A DNA stretch of 64,000 bases from Facklamia languida CCUG 37842 (GTDB lineage Bacteria; Bacillota; Bacilli; Lactobacillales; Aerococcaceae), in contig NZ_JH601133.1 of NCBI RefSeq assembly GCF_000245795.1, forward strand, positions 367,288-431,287, in the 5' to 3' direction. The notes under the pieces were generated by a model. It worked only from the letters and a program-made list of their open reading frames with translations, was not told the origin of the DNA and did not search any database. How positions within the stretch are numbered: the first letter of the stretch is position 1; every line of letters starts with the position of its first letter. This document shows positions 17,881-26,910 of this stretch, piece after piece. A program made the translations under genes and the position numbers.

Positions 17881-18717
17881 TTATTGGCTAGAAGATAAGC
17901 CATTCAATACATGCTCGAAATGAATTCCATAATTGATCGGGTCTGAGTCTGACAATGTCGCTTGAATAGCTTGATAAACGAAAGTAACTGATTGGTCGAG
18001 CACCGCTTGAGCTGACAAAATCTTCTCCTGCATGCACTCGCCAACAAAGACCGAAGCAAAGACATCTCCTGTTCCGCTAAACATCTGATCCACATAAGGA
18101 GCAAAAGACTGGTAGACCTTTTGGTCCTGACCAAGCATGACAGCTCCAATTTCTTGACCACGGTGAATTCCAGTCACAATGGCATTCTTGGTCCCCATTG
18201 CCTGCAAAGACTCTAGCAAACTTTTAATAGCGAGAGGAGATGGATCATCATGTGAAAAGTCCTGTCCAGTTAGAAGACAGGCTTCAGTATAGTTGGGTAG
18301 CAAATAATCGCTAATTGCAATCAGGTCACTCTGAGCCTCAACATAAGAGGCATCAAAGCCAGCATAAAACTCACCTTGATCGGCAAAGACTGGGTCCACA
18401 AAAAGAAGCCCCTGGTCCTTGAGTAGATAGGGCAAGGCCTCTATCAACAAGTCAATATGGGAAGCATTCCCCAAATAACCCGTATAGACCGCATCAAATT
18501 GGAGCCCTAATTTTTTCCAATGGGCAATGGTCGCTCGCATATGTTGAGACAGGTCTGTCATGACATAGCCTGGAAAATCGGGTCCCGTATGAGTTGATAA
18601 AATAGCGGTTGGAAGAATGGAAGCCGTGAGCTTAAAATGACTAATAATGGGCAAAGCAACTGTTGTTGAGCACTTACCAAAACACGAAATATCCTGGACA
18701 ACAAGTATATTTTTCAT
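17881..18717 (-). CDS. Pyridoxal/pyridoxamine kinase (ribokinase family)
   Basis: The protein has 278 aa, typical of PdxK/PdxY. It phosphorylates B6 vitamers to the 5'-phosphates. Evidence: N-terminal V-Q-D-I-S-C-F-G-K-C-S, the L-S-T-H-T-G segment that binds the pyridoxal ring, Y-T-G-Y-L-G, D-P-V-F-A-D-Q-G, L-P-N-Y-T-E-A and the anion-hole/catalytic F-S-G-T-G-D motif with the general-base Asp. It lies 10 bp after def. PdxK and PdxY cannot be told apart here, so no symbol is given. Confidence 0.9.
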   Translation of the reverse strand: MKNILVVQDISCFGKCSTTVALPIISHFKLTASILPTAILSTHTGPDFPGYVMTDLSQHMRATIAHWKKLGLQFDAVYTGYLGNASHIDLLIEALPYLLKDQGLLFVDPVFADQGEFYAGFDASYVEAQSDLIAISDYLLPNYTEACLLTGQDFSHDDPSPLAIKSLLESLQAMGTKNAIVTGIHRGQEIGAVMLGQDQKVYQSFAPYVDQMFSGTGDVFASVFVGECMQEKILSAQAVLDQSVTFVYQAIQATLSDSDPINYGIHFEHVLNGLSSSQ

Positions 18718-18727
18718 TGAACAACCC

Positions 18728-19294
18728 CTATATCAATGTGGTTTGATCATCATGGCGCCAAGGAGCTGACGCATCAATATGATCATAGAACATAATTCCA
18801 TGTAAATGGTCAATCTCATGTTGAGCGACGATAGCCTTATAATCTTTCCACTTCACTTCATGGTGATTGCCCTCTAAATCTTGATATTGAAGGGTAATTC
18901 TTTGCGGACGAGGGACCAAGCCCTCCACTTCACGATTAACCGATAAGCAGCCCTCACCATCACTCAAGGCAACCTTTTTGACAGAATGACGGGTAATTTT
19001 AGGATTGACCAAAACCTCACACACTTCTGTTCCGAGCTTTTGACCTTCTTCATCATATTGGTATAAAAGCATGGCAAAGAGCTGCTTATTCACATTAATC
19101 TGGGGTGCGGCTAAACCAACACCTGCTCTTAGGCCATACCGACTAGCGACTTCCTCATCCTGGCTATTGATTAAAAACTGCAGCATCTCCTTGGCTACTT
19201 CTTTTAATTCCTCATCCATGGGGAAAGTCACCGGCTCTGCCTTCAAACGCAAAGCAGGATGCCCTTCTTCAACAATATCTTTCATCGTTAACAT
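18728..19294 (-). CDS. def: Peptide deformylase
   Basis: The protein has 188 aa, consistent with the type 2 deformylases of Gram-positive bacteria. It removes the formyl group from nascent proteins. All three motifs are present: G-V-G-L-A-A-P-Q-I, E-G-C-L-S-V and H-E-I-D-H-L. The metal is bound by the Cys of motif 2 and both His of motif 3. It is followed 10 bp later by the pyridoxal kinase gene and lies 12 bp after hflX. Confidence 0.96.
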   Translation of the reverse strand: MLTMKDIVEEGHPALRLKAEPVTFPMDEELKEVAKEMLQFLINSQDEEVASRYGLRAGVGLAAPQINVNKQLFAMLLYQYDEEGQKLGTEVCEVLVNPKITRHSVKKVALSDGEGCLSVNREVEGLVPRPQRITLQYQDLEGNHHEVKWKDYKAIVAQHEIDHLHGIMFYDHIDASAPWRHDDQTTLI

Positions 19295-19306
19295 CTATGG
19301 TTCCTC

Positions 19307-20539
19307 CTAATCTACAATAAAAAGCTTGCGGAAGCCACTCACTTGATAATAGTTCTCCTCTTCATTGAATTCAAGCGAAGTGACTAGGGTTCTTTGCTGA
19401 TAGATCGCAATGCGATCAGCATCCTCTGGTCGAATTCTAACGGAGTACTCTTCCGCTTCCTCAAGGCACATTCGCCAAATTGCCTCCTTTAACCTTTCCA
19501 TATCCTGATCATTCTTAGCTGAAATAAGAACGTTTGGACTGATTGTTGGATTAAATGGCTGATTCAAGCAGTCTGACTTATTATAAACAGTCAGAATCGG
19601 AAGGTGGTCAACTTCTAAATCCCTTAAAATCCTTAGAACTGTCTCTTCATGCATGGTATGTGCAGGATTAGAAGCATCCACCACATGTAAAAGCAAGTCT
19701 AAATAGCGAATCTCCTCCAAGGTCGACTTGAAGGCTTCAATTAACTCGGTCGGCAACTCTTCAATAAAACCAACAGTGTCCGTTAGGGTAAAGACGGGAT
19801 GGCCATTAATTGAGAACTGACGGGTCAAGGGATCAAGGGTCGCAAAGAGTTGGTCTTGTACATAGGTGTCAGTTCCCGTCAATTGGTGCATGATGGTTGA
19901 CTTGCCAGCATTGGTATACCCCACTAAACCAATATTAAATTCACGGCTTCTCTGTCTTTTCGACCGAGTACGTTCACGATGGTTCGCTACATCATCTAAA
20001 GACCGCTTAATATGGGTAATCTGAGAACGGATATGACGTCGGTCACTTTCCAATTGGGTCTCACCAGGACCCCGGGTGCCAATACCGCCCCCTAAACGCG
20101 AGAGCATCTTCCCTTGGCCTGTGATTCTCGGTAACAGATATTCATATTGGGCCAGTGATACTTGAAGCTGTCCTTCCATACTCTTGGCCCTTAAGGCAAA
20201 AATATCTAAAATCAGTTGCACGCGATCAATCACTCGCACTTGTAGAACAGTCTCAATCGAACGATTCATACTTGGCGATAAAGGATTAAAGAAAATCACG
20301 AGGTCAATCCTATGATGATCAAGTGCCAATTTGATCTCTTCGAGCTTACCCGGACCGACAGCATAACGATGGTCTAAATGAGGTAGTTTCTGTCTGACTT
20401 GACAGACCACTTTACCCTGAGCCGTCTGAGCGAGGTCAACCATTTCTTGCATCATTTCTTCAAATTGATCTTCTTCATAGCGGTCTGTTTGGACACCAAC
20501 GATCATAACACGTTCGACTCCCGCATCTACTTCAATCAT
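19307..20539 (-). CDS. hflX: Ribosome-associated GTPase HflX
   Basis: About 410 aa from the ATG at 20539, which has AAAGGTGA at good distance; a GTG at 20554 inside miaA would add five residues. The N-terminal HflX domain contains G-P-G-K-L-E-E-I, the linker carries G-P-G-E-T-Q-L-E-S-D-R-R, and the G domain has G-Y-T-N-A-G-K-S-T, D-T-V-G-F-I and N-K-S-D. HflX splits stalled or stress-hibernating ribosomes. It is 4 bp downstream of miaA, the same adjacency seen in many bacteria. Confidence 0.95.
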   Translation of the reverse strand: MIEVDAGVERVMIVGVQTDRYEEDQFEEMMQEMVDLAQTAQGKVVCQVRQKLPHLDHRYAVGPGKLEEIKLALDHHRIDLVIFFNPLSPSMNRSIETVLQVRVIDRVQLILDIFALRAKSMEGQLQVSLAQYEYLLPRITGQGKMLSRLGGGIGTRGPGETQLESDRRHIRSQITHIKRSLDDVANHRERTRSKRQRSREFNIGLVGYTNAGKSTIMHQLTGTDTYVQDQLFATLDPLTRQFSINGHPVFTLTDTVGFIEELPTELIEAFKSTLEEIRYLDLLLHVVDASNPAHTMHEETVLRILRDLEVDHLPILTVYNKSDCLNQPFNPTISPNVLISAKNDQDMERLKEAIWRMCLEEAEEYSVRIRPEDADRIAIYQQRTLVTSLEFNEEENYYQVSGFRKLFIVD

Positions 20540-20543
20540 GCAA

Positions 20544-21494
20544 TCACCTTTCACTCTTAACTAAGAAATCTTCAACAACCTGCTTTGCGACTTCCTCATA
20601 TTGAGGGTCACTTGCATCCAACCAATAGGGATTTTTCATCCGATTTCTAAACCAGGTCAGTTGTCGCTTAGCATAGTGGCGAGAATGTTTCTGGATGGCC
20701 TCCACCACCTCTTGACGGTTAATATGACCAGCAAAGTAAGGTAGCCATTCTTTATAGCCGATCGCCTTTAAACAAGGTAGATCTCTACCATTCTCCAATT
20801 GAAGTAGACGCGCGACTTCCTCTTCTAGCCCTTGGTCAACCATGGTGAGAACCCGCTGGTTAATCCGATCATACAGGTCTTGGCGCGGCCGATTAACAAC
20901 TAATAATAATTCATTAAAACGCGAATTCTGATCTTGATGACCGCTTTGGTCGGAGAATTTTTTCCCGGTATGGTGAATCACTTCTAAGGCTCGGATAATT
21001 CGCCGTTCATTTTGGATAGGGATTTTCTGACCAGCCTCAGGGTCCAATACCTGCAGGTCCTGCCATAAGCGAGAGGCTCCTTCATGTTGAAGTCTTTCTT
21101 GTAGAAACTGACGATAGCCGGGATCAAAACTCTCCTGCCCTCCAAATTCCATCTGGTAAAGGACGCCCTCTAGATAAAGGCCCGTTCCCCCTACCAGAAT
21201 CGGTAAATGGCCCGTTTGATAAATTTGACGAATCAATTGACAAGCGACTTCTTGAAAGGTCTTTGCATCATAAGTCTCCTCAGGCTTAATTACATCTAAG
21301 AGATGATGGGGAACGCCTTGCATCTCTTCAGACGTAATCTTCCCACTGCCAATATCAAGACCTTGATAGACTTGAATTGAATCTGCGTTGATAACCTGGC
21401 CCCTAAATTGTTTAGCCAATTGAATAGATAGATCTGTCTTCCCAACACCTGTTGGCCCTGCAATAACAATTAGAGGGATCTCTTGGTCCTTCAT
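20544..21494 (-). CDS. miaA: tRNA dimethylallyltransferase
   Basis: The protein has 316 aa. It transfers dimethylallyl from DMAPP to A37 of tRNAs reading UNN codons. The P-loop is G-P-T-G-V-G-K-T, followed by N-A-D-S-I-Q-V-Y with the catalytic Asp, then G-G-T-G-L-Y and the Q-N-E-R-R-I-I-R-A-L-E-V motif. It ends 4 bp before hflX and begins 9 bp after recN. Confidence 0.96.
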   Translation of the reverse strand: MKDQEIPLIVIAGPTGVGKTDLSIQLAKQFRGQVINADSIQVYQGLDIGSGKITSEEMQGVPHHLLDVIKPEETYDAKTFQEVACQLIRQIYQTGHLPILVGGTGLYLEGVLYQMEFGGQESFDPGYRQFLQERLQHEGASRLWQDLQVLDPEAGQKIPIQNERRIIRALEVIHHTGKKFSDQSGHQDQNSRFNELLLVVNRPRQDLYDRINQRVLTMVDQGLEEEVARLLQLENGRDLPCLKAIGYKEWLPYFAGHINRQEVVEAIQKHSRHYAKRQLTWFRNRMKNPYWLDASDPQYEEVAKQVVEDFLVKSER

Positions 21495-21503
21495 ACATTC
21501 TCC

Positions 21504-23225
21504 TTACTGTATTCTTTCGATCAGTTCTCTAGCTAAATCGAGAGAGGATTGACTGACGTCGGCTCCTGACATCATCCGAGCAATTTGACAAGTCCTTTCT
21601 TCCTCCGTCAAAGGCCTGACTTGAGTGAAGGTTCGCCCATCCTTAATTCCTTTACTGATCAATAGTTGATGATTAGCAGCCGCTGCTACTTGAGGAAGAT
21701 GGGTAATACATAAGACTTGAGCGCCTTGACCAATCTGGGCCAACTTCAGGGCAATTGCGGTCGCAACACGTCCTGATACCCCAGTATCGATCTCATCAAA
21801 GACTAAAGTCTGAGCAGCCTGGTGTCTGGAGAAGATCGTCTTCAAGGCCAACATTAACCGGGAAAGTTCTCCTCCACTTGCTACCTTAACCAAGCGTTTA
21901 CTCGCTTCACCTAAATTCGTTTGCACATAAAATTCGACCTGGTCCAGCCCCTTAGCTTCTAATTTAACAAATTCTCGGTTGAACATCACTTGCCTAATAG
22001 CTTGGTCCACATTGACCCGAGTAAAATGTACTTCAAATTTGCTATTGGACATATAGAGCTCTTGAAGTTGGTGTTCAATCTCTACTTGTAAGTGATTGGC
22101 TTGGTCTTGACGGATCTGGCTTAACTGGTCCGCTAAGTCATAACACTTGTCATAAGCCTTAACAAATTCGGCTTGAACCTTTGCTAGATAGGCCTCGCGA
22201 TGCTTGATCTGATAAATTTCTTCACTAATCTTTACTTGATAATCTAATAGTTCTTCGACCGTCATCGCATACTTGTGCTTCATCTGCTCAATTTGACTCA
22301 ATCGCATTTCCAAGTCATCAATCTCTCGTTCATCTAGGTCAACCTCTTGATCACTTAAAGCGATTGTCCCTGCTAATTCCTTTAAATCTATCTGGAGACT
22401 TTCTAGAGATCGCGCTAAAGTTTGATAGTCCGCATCGATGGTAGATAATTGGTGTAATAGTTGGACCGCTTGATCCAGTTGACTATCCACACTCTGGTCT
22501 TGGTCCGTCAAGAGCAGATTAATAGCCTGGATCGTCTGATGCGTTTCTTGAGCATGTTGTAACTTTTTACTTTGAATAAGCAATTCCTGGTCTTCTCCAG
22601 GTTGGAGAGCCAGCTGTTCCAGCTCTTGATACTGAAATTCAAGAAAGCTTAAACGTTGAGCCTGTTCGCGTTCGTCTTGCTGACTTTCGAGCAATTGACT
22701 TCTCAATTGGTTATATTCTTGATAAGCCTCAGTATAGGCTCGCTGCTTTACTGCTAAGTTCGACATGGCATAATGGTCCAGTAAGTCTAGATGCTTGGAT
22801 GAATCCAATAAGTCTTGATGGTCGTTCTGGCCGTGAATATCCACTAAATACTTGCCAATCCCCTTGAGCATGGAGACATTAGCAAGTTGGCCATTAAGCA
22901 TGATCGTATTTTTCCCAGAAGCTTGAAATTCCCGTTGGATCAATAGATATTCCTCATCCTCCTCAATCGTAATCCCGATTTGATGAAGTTGGTCGCGTAA
23001 TTTAGATTGATCATCCAGGCTAAACATGGCCTTCAAGTTGAAGCGATCCGCTCCTTCCCGAATAAAATCACCCGATGCACGTCCACCACAAATAATGCTT
23101 AAGGCATCAATAATAATTGATTTTCCAGCGCCTGTCTCACCTGATAAGACTGTCATCTGGTCCTGGAAATCAATGGTCACTTGATCGATAATGGCAAAAT
23201 TTTCAATTTGTAAGCTGACCAGCAT
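21504..23225 (-). CDS. recN: DNA repair ATPase RecN
   Basis: The protein has 573 aa. It is an SMC-like ATPase acting early in double-strand-break repair. The N-terminal half-head has Walker A G-E-T-G-A-G-K-S. A long Gln/Glu/Leu-rich coiled coil follows (about 155-390). The C-terminal half has the signature L-S-R-L-M-L-A and Walker B F-D-E-I-D-T-G-V-S-G. It is located between tlyA and miaA. argR, which commonly separates tlyA from recN in Firmicutes, is absent here. Confidence 0.96.
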   Translation of the reverse strand: MLVSLQIENFAIIDQVTIDFQDQMTVLSGETGAGKSIIIDALSIICGGRASGDFIREGADRFNLKAMFSLDDQSKLRDQLHQIGITIEEDEEYLLIQREFQASGKNTIMLNGQLANVSMLKGIGKYLVDIHGQNDHQDLLDSSKHLDLLDHYAMSNLAVKQRAYTEAYQEYNQLRSQLLESQQDEREQAQRLSFLEFQYQELEQLALQPGEDQELLIQSKKLQHAQETHQTIQAINLLLTDQDQSVDSQLDQAVQLLHQLSTIDADYQTLARSLESLQIDLKELAGTIALSDQEVDLDEREIDDLEMRLSQIEQMKHKYAMTVEELLDYQVKISEEIYQIKHREAYLAKVQAEFVKAYDKCYDLADQLSQIRQDQANHLQVEIEHQLQELYMSNSKFEVHFTRVNVDQAIRQVMFNREFVKLEAKGLDQVEFYVQTNLGEASKRLVKVASGGELSRLMLALKTIFSRHQAAQTLVFDEIDTGVSGRVATAIALKLAQIGQGAQVLCITHLPQVAAAANHQLLISKGIKDGRTFTQVRPLTEEERTCQIARMMSGADVSQSSLDLARELIERIQ

Positions 23226-23243
23226 CTTTTCACTTCCTTTATC

Positions 23244-24056
23244 TTAAGCGAGTGATTCGTGACTCTCTTTAACGATCCTTTCCACAAGGGTCTGATCATA
23301 ATCTGTATTCGGAGTCTGACTATTTCGCAAATGAACTAAATACTCAATGTTCCCTTCACCCCCAGTGATAGGTGAATAAGTCAGGTCCACAATCTGATAG
23401 CCCATCTGACTTGTAAACGTTAGCACCTCATTCACCACTTCGAGATGGACTTGAGGATCCTTGATAATTCCATTCTTACCTATTCGCTCTGGCCCCGCTT
23501 CAAACTGCGGCTTGATCAAGGCTACAACCGACCCCATCGGCTTTAAGATGTCTTTAAGAGGGGGTAAGATCAAGGATAAAGAGATAAAGGAAACATCAAT
23601 ACTGGCAATTGTTGGCTGCCCTTGAGTAAAATCTTCCGGTCTAGAATAACGAAAGTTTTGTCGCTCCATCACAACGACTCGCGGATCTTGCCTTAATGAA
23701 TAAGCTAACTGATTGTAGCCCACATCCAAAGCATAGGACATCTTGGCACCCTGCTGTAAGGCAACATCGGTAAAGCCACCCGTTGAAGCCCCTATATCCA
23801 AAAGAATCTGATCCGTTAAATCAATTCCAAACACTTGTAAAGCCTTCTCCAACTTTAACCCCCCACGAGAAACATAAGGGAATGGCTTGCCTTTCAAGTA
23901 CAGTTCACGGTCAATTGGGATTTTCTCGCCTGGCTTGTCATAGCGCTGATGATTCTGGTCATAGATCTGTCCCGCCATCACCAAACGGCGAGCTTGTTCG
24001 CGCGATGAAACGATCCCGGCTTGCACCACTAGTTTATCTACACGTTCTTTCTTCAT
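23244..24056 (-). CDS. tlyA: TlyA-family rRNA (cytidine-2'-O)-methyltransferase
   Basis: The protein has 270 aa. An N-terminal S4 RNA-binding domain (about 1-60, R-V-D-K-L-V-V-Q-A-G) precedes an FtsJ-like SAM domain. The SAM-binding motif is L-D-I-G-A-S-T-G-G-F-T-D near residue 87, and the catalytic-type K is in A-L-I-K-P-Q-F-E-A-G. Members are often labelled hemolysin A or YqxC. The enzyme class is clear; the exact rRNA target is not shown by the sequence. It follows ispA by 9 bp. Confidence 0.92.
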   Translation of the reverse strand: MKKERVDKLVVQAGIVSSREQARRLVMAGQIYDQNHQRYDKPGEKIPIDRELYLKGKPFPYVSRGGLKLEKALQVFGIDLTDQILLDIGASTGGFTDVALQQGAKMSYALDVGYNQLAYSLRQDPRVVVMERQNFRYSRPEDFTQGQPTIASIDVSFISLSLILPPLKDILKPMGSVVALIKPQFEAGPERIGKNGIIKDPQVHLEVVNEVLTFTSQMGYQIVDLTYSPITGGEGNIEYLVHLRNSQTPNTDYDQTLVERIVKESHESLA

Positions 24057-24065
24057 AATTCCCCT

Positions 24066-24944
24066 TTATTCAATTGAAATGGCACCAAGAAATTGCTCCA
24101 ATCCAGAAAAATTTAAACCCGTCTGATGATTGAGTGCTTGAATACAAGACGCTGCAAGATGAAGTTCATGCTTTAGTTGATCTTTCGACTCCTGAACTCC
24201 TAAGAGACTGGGATAAGTCGACTTATGATTGGCTTCATCAGACTTTAACAAACTGTCCGGATCGCTCTCTATAGCTAGGATGTCTTTCAAATCATTATGA
24301 ATTTGATAGGCTGTCCCAAAGTGATGGCCAAATTGACTCAAAAGATCGATAGCTTTCTCATTTATCTTGCCAATTCTACCGCCCGCCTTAACAGCAAAAA
24401 TAAAGAGATAGCCCGTCTTCATCAAATGCGTCTGCTTAAGATGGTCTATACTGACTGACTGATCTTGATGACTCACATCGTCAAGTTGACCTGCCACCAT
24501 GCCTGTTGACCCTGCTGCATAAACGAGATCGGCAATGAGTTGGGTTTTTAAGGCTGGGTCAAGCTGTCTATCTTGAGCAATTAAGCCAAAAGCATCCGTC
24601 AATAGGGCATCACCCGCAAGAATCGCCGTTGCCTCATTAAACTTAACATGAGAAGTCGGTTGACCACGACGCAAATCATCATTGTCCATAGCAGGCAAAT
24701 CATCATGGATTAAAGAATAGGTATGAATAAACTCTAAGGCAATAGCGGTTGCCAATCCTTTATCAATTAATCTTGGATCAATCGCCTCTAGGATGGTAAG
24801 AAGCATCAAGGGGCGTAATCGTTTGCCTCCACTATTCAAGGAATAGACCATTGGCTTTAAAAGTTCTAAAGGAGTTTGAACCGCTAGTAAATATTGTCGC
24901 AACGCCTCTTCGAAAATGCGGCGTAAATCACTCGCACGCATCAT
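24066..24944 (-). CDS. ispA: Short-chain polyprenyl (farnesyl) diphosphate synthase
   Basis: The protein has 292 aa. It condenses IPP with allylic diphosphates for undecaprenyl and quinone precursors. The first Asp-rich motif D-D-L-P-A-M-D-N-D-D is intact and G-G-K-R-L-R-P binds diphosphate. The second Asp-rich motif reads H-N-D-L-K-D where D-D-x-x-D is expected, so its first Asp is Asn. The start overlaps the xseB stop by 4 bp (ATGA). xseA-xseB-ispA-tlyA is the standard Firmicute order. Confidence 0.93.
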   Translation of the reverse strand: MMRASDLRRIFEEALRQYLLAVQTPLELLKPMVYSLNSGGKRLRPLMLLTILEAIDPRLIDKGLATAIALEFIHTYSLIHDDLPAMDNDDLRRGQPTSHVKFNEATAILAGDALLTDAFGLIAQDRQLDPALKTQLIADLVYAAGSTGMVAGQLDDVSHQDQSVSIDHLKQTHLMKTGYLFIFAVKAGGRIGKINEKAIDLLSQFGHHFGTAYQIHNDLKDILAIESDPDSLLKSDEANHKSTYPSLLGVQESKDQLKHELHLAASCIQALNHQTGLNFSGLEQFLGAISIE

Positions 24945-25186
24945 GACAAGGGCTCCTCATCTAATTTCTTCAAACCAGACTCTGTCATCACTTTGGTGAC
25001 CATTTCTTCAGCTTGATCGAGTTCCTTCTGGCAATATTGGCTCAATTCAATTCCCTTTTTAAACATTTTGATGGACTGGTCGAGAGGTAAGCTCCCCCGT
25101 TCCAATTGCTGGACAATCTCTTCAAGCTGAGACATTGCAGATTCAAAAGATTCTTTCTCAACCGTGTTCAATTCTTCTTTAGTCAT
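24941..25186 (-). CDS. xseB: Exodeoxyribonuclease VII small subunit
   Basis: The protein has 81 aa, the typical size. It shows the conserved F-E-x-A-x-x-x-L-E-x-I-V-x-x-L-E and G-x-L-x-L-x-x-S pattern (F-E-S-A-M-S-Q-L-E-E-I-V-Q-Q-L-E-R-G-S-L-P-L-D-Q-S with I-K-M-F-K-K-G). Several copies bind the long helical arm of XseA. It overlaps xseA by one base and ispA by four. Confidence 0.95.
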   Translation of the reverse strand: MTKEELNTVEKESFESAMSQLEEIVQQLERGSLPLDQSIKMFKKGIELSQYCQKELDQAEEMVTKVMTESGLKKLDEEPLS

Positions 25187-26568
25187 TAGATTTCCTCCTT
25201 ATGATCCACTGCTGTTACTTTTGCCTGTAACCTGCCCGAGGCTAATTGAATGGCTAACTGGTCACCTAGTTCAATCGACTGGCTAGAGGTGATAATCTGA
25301 TCCTCATGTTCAATGATAGCATAACCCCGTTGCATCACTTTCAATGGACTAAAAGCATCCAATAAAGCAACTTCTCTAACTAACTGAGTTTTATGTCGAT
25401 CTATTTGCTGAGTCGTCAGCCGGAGAACTTGTCGCGTTTGGCTCATCAACCGATCTTGCATGAGGGTCAGCTGCCGCTCAGGATGGTAGGTCATTAAAAC
25501 CTGGTGAATCGACTTGAGGGCTTGCTGCTTGTTCGTGAGGTCATATTGTGACAGCATCCTCAATTTCTCTCCTAGACTGCTTAATTGAATCTGCTTATTC
25601 TCGTAAATCCGCTGAGGATCCGTCAAGACATAGGCTCTCTGCGACCGGGTTAATTGATCGCGAAACTGACTTAAACGCTGGTGCAAGGCCAGCAATAAAC
25701 CTTCCTTCAACTGATTCAGTCTCAATAGAACTTCCCTTAAAACAGGTACCGCTAATTCAGCAGCTGCTGTCGGGGTGGGAGCCCTTAAATCCGCCACTAA
25801 ATCAGCCAGTGACGTATCCGTTTCATGCCCAATCGATGAAATTACTGGAATTGAACACGAAATAATCGCTTCAGCGACAGCTTCCTCGTTAAAGCACCAT
25901 AAATCTTCAATCGATCCCCCACCTCGAGCTAAAATGACCCCATCTAAGTGGTCACGGTCTTGGTGGACTTGTTTAAAAGCTGAAACGATCTCCTGAACGG
26001 CTTCATTTCCTTGAACCCGGGTTGGATAGACAATTAACTCGACAATCGGGTAACGACGTCTGATCGTGGTTATTATGTCTCGAATCACGGACCCATTTGG
26101 ACTCGTAATAATGGCTAATCGCTTGGGAAAGGGATGTAATGGTTTTTTGGGTAGGTCTAGTAAACCCGCTTCTTTCATTTTTTTCTTCAGTTGTTCAAAC
26201 GCCAGATACAAGGCCCCCATGCCATCTGGCTCAATCGATTGAACATAGAGTTGGTAGCGACCCCCATTCTCGTAGACGCCTACTCGAGCAGTCACATAGA
26301 CTTTCATGCCTTCTTCCAGGGTAAATTTCACTTTCTGAAATTGTGAACGAAACATAATGGCATTAATGACTATGTCACCTTCTTTTAGGGCAAAGTATTG
26401 ATGACCATTTGGACGAAAACGGTAATTCGAAATCTCACCCACTACACGAACCACTTGTAAATAGGGGTCCCGCTCAAACTTCTGTTTGATGTATTGAGAA
26501 AGTGCACTGACTGTTAAATAATCCTTCATGCTGGCTTGTTCGATCTTAACCGCCCCCCTTTTCATCAT
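25186..26568 (-). CDS. xseA: Exodeoxyribonuclease VII large subunit
   Basis: The longest form has 460 aa. It degrades single-stranded DNA. An N-terminal OB fold (about 15-110, G-E-I-S-N-Y), the catalytic domain with G-G-G-S-I-E-D-L-W-C-F-N and I-G-H-E-T-D-T-S-L-A-D-L-V-A-D, and a coiled-coil C-terminal part are visible. The start is uncertain. Family alignment suggests Met14 (26529), but no ribosome site precedes it; the upstream ATG pair at 26568/26565 has only a weak TAGGT. It is the first gene of xseA-xseB-ispA-tlyA-recN-miaA-hflX. Confidence 0.93.
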   Translation of the reverse strand: MMKRGAVKIEQASMKDYLTVSALSQYIKQKFERDPYLQVVRVVGEISNYRFRPNGHQYFALKEGDIVINAIMFRSQFQKVKFTLEEGMKVYVTARVGVYENGGRYQLYVQSIEPDGMGALYLAFEQLKKKMKEAGLLDLPKKPLHPFPKRLAIITSPNGSVIRDIITTIRRRYPIVELIVYPTRVQGNEAVQEIVSAFKQVHQDRDHLDGVILARGGGSIEDLWCFNEEAVAEAIISCSIPVISSIGHETDTSLADLVADLRAPTPTAAAELAVPVLREVLLRLNQLKEGLLLALHQRLSQFRDQLTRSQRAYVLTDPQRIYENKQIQLSSLGEKLRMLSQYDLTNKQQALKSIHQVLMTYHPERQLTLMQDRLMSQTRQVLRLTTQQIDRHKTQLVREVALLDAFSPLKVMQRGYAIIEHEDQIITSSQSIELGDQLAIQLASGRLQAKVTAVDHKEEI

Positions 26569-26663
26569 TACCTATCATTTTAGCATAATTCCGGATCCTA
26601 CACTATTACCGGCTAGATAAAAAGAGACTTTGACAATATTCTTAAGATAGACCGGCACAAAAA

Positions 26664-26807
26664 AGACACCAAATGTCGAATCACTGGGAAGCCTCTCCTC
26701 CAATCTCGCTTATCAAACGAGGATTGCGTACTAAACTAATCGAGTCAATCATAAGGATACTCCTTAGCTTGGGGATTTAACTTCCTGTCATTTAACATTC
26801 GGTGTCT
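26664..26807 (-). other. Nested inverted-repeat element, possible structured RNA
   Basis: The intergenic stretch 26569-26910 has no gene. Inside it, 26664-26677 pairs with 26794-26807 (12 of 14 bases). Then GGAAG (26687-26691) pairs with CTTCC (26781-26785). Two inner hairpins form at 26701-26726 (CAATCTCG / CGAG-G-ATTG) and 26752-26766 (TAAGGA-TAC-TCCTTA). On the minus strand the outer stem is followed by six T's, as an intrinsic terminator would be. It matches no RNA family I recognise. It could be a small RNA, a leader of xseA, or a small mobile-repeat relic. Confidence 0.4.
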
Positions 26808-26910
26808 GGTTCTTTCCCGACTTCTACGACTCTCTGAGCCATTCATACGAAAAACACCTTATTTGTGTGATGCTAACAGTCACACGCTCTCTTAAATGTA
26901 CTGGACCCTT

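Noticed and set aside
26631-26648. TTGACA near TAAGAT as a plus-strand promoter
   Set aside because: The spacing is only about 7 bp, and no gene follows on that strand.
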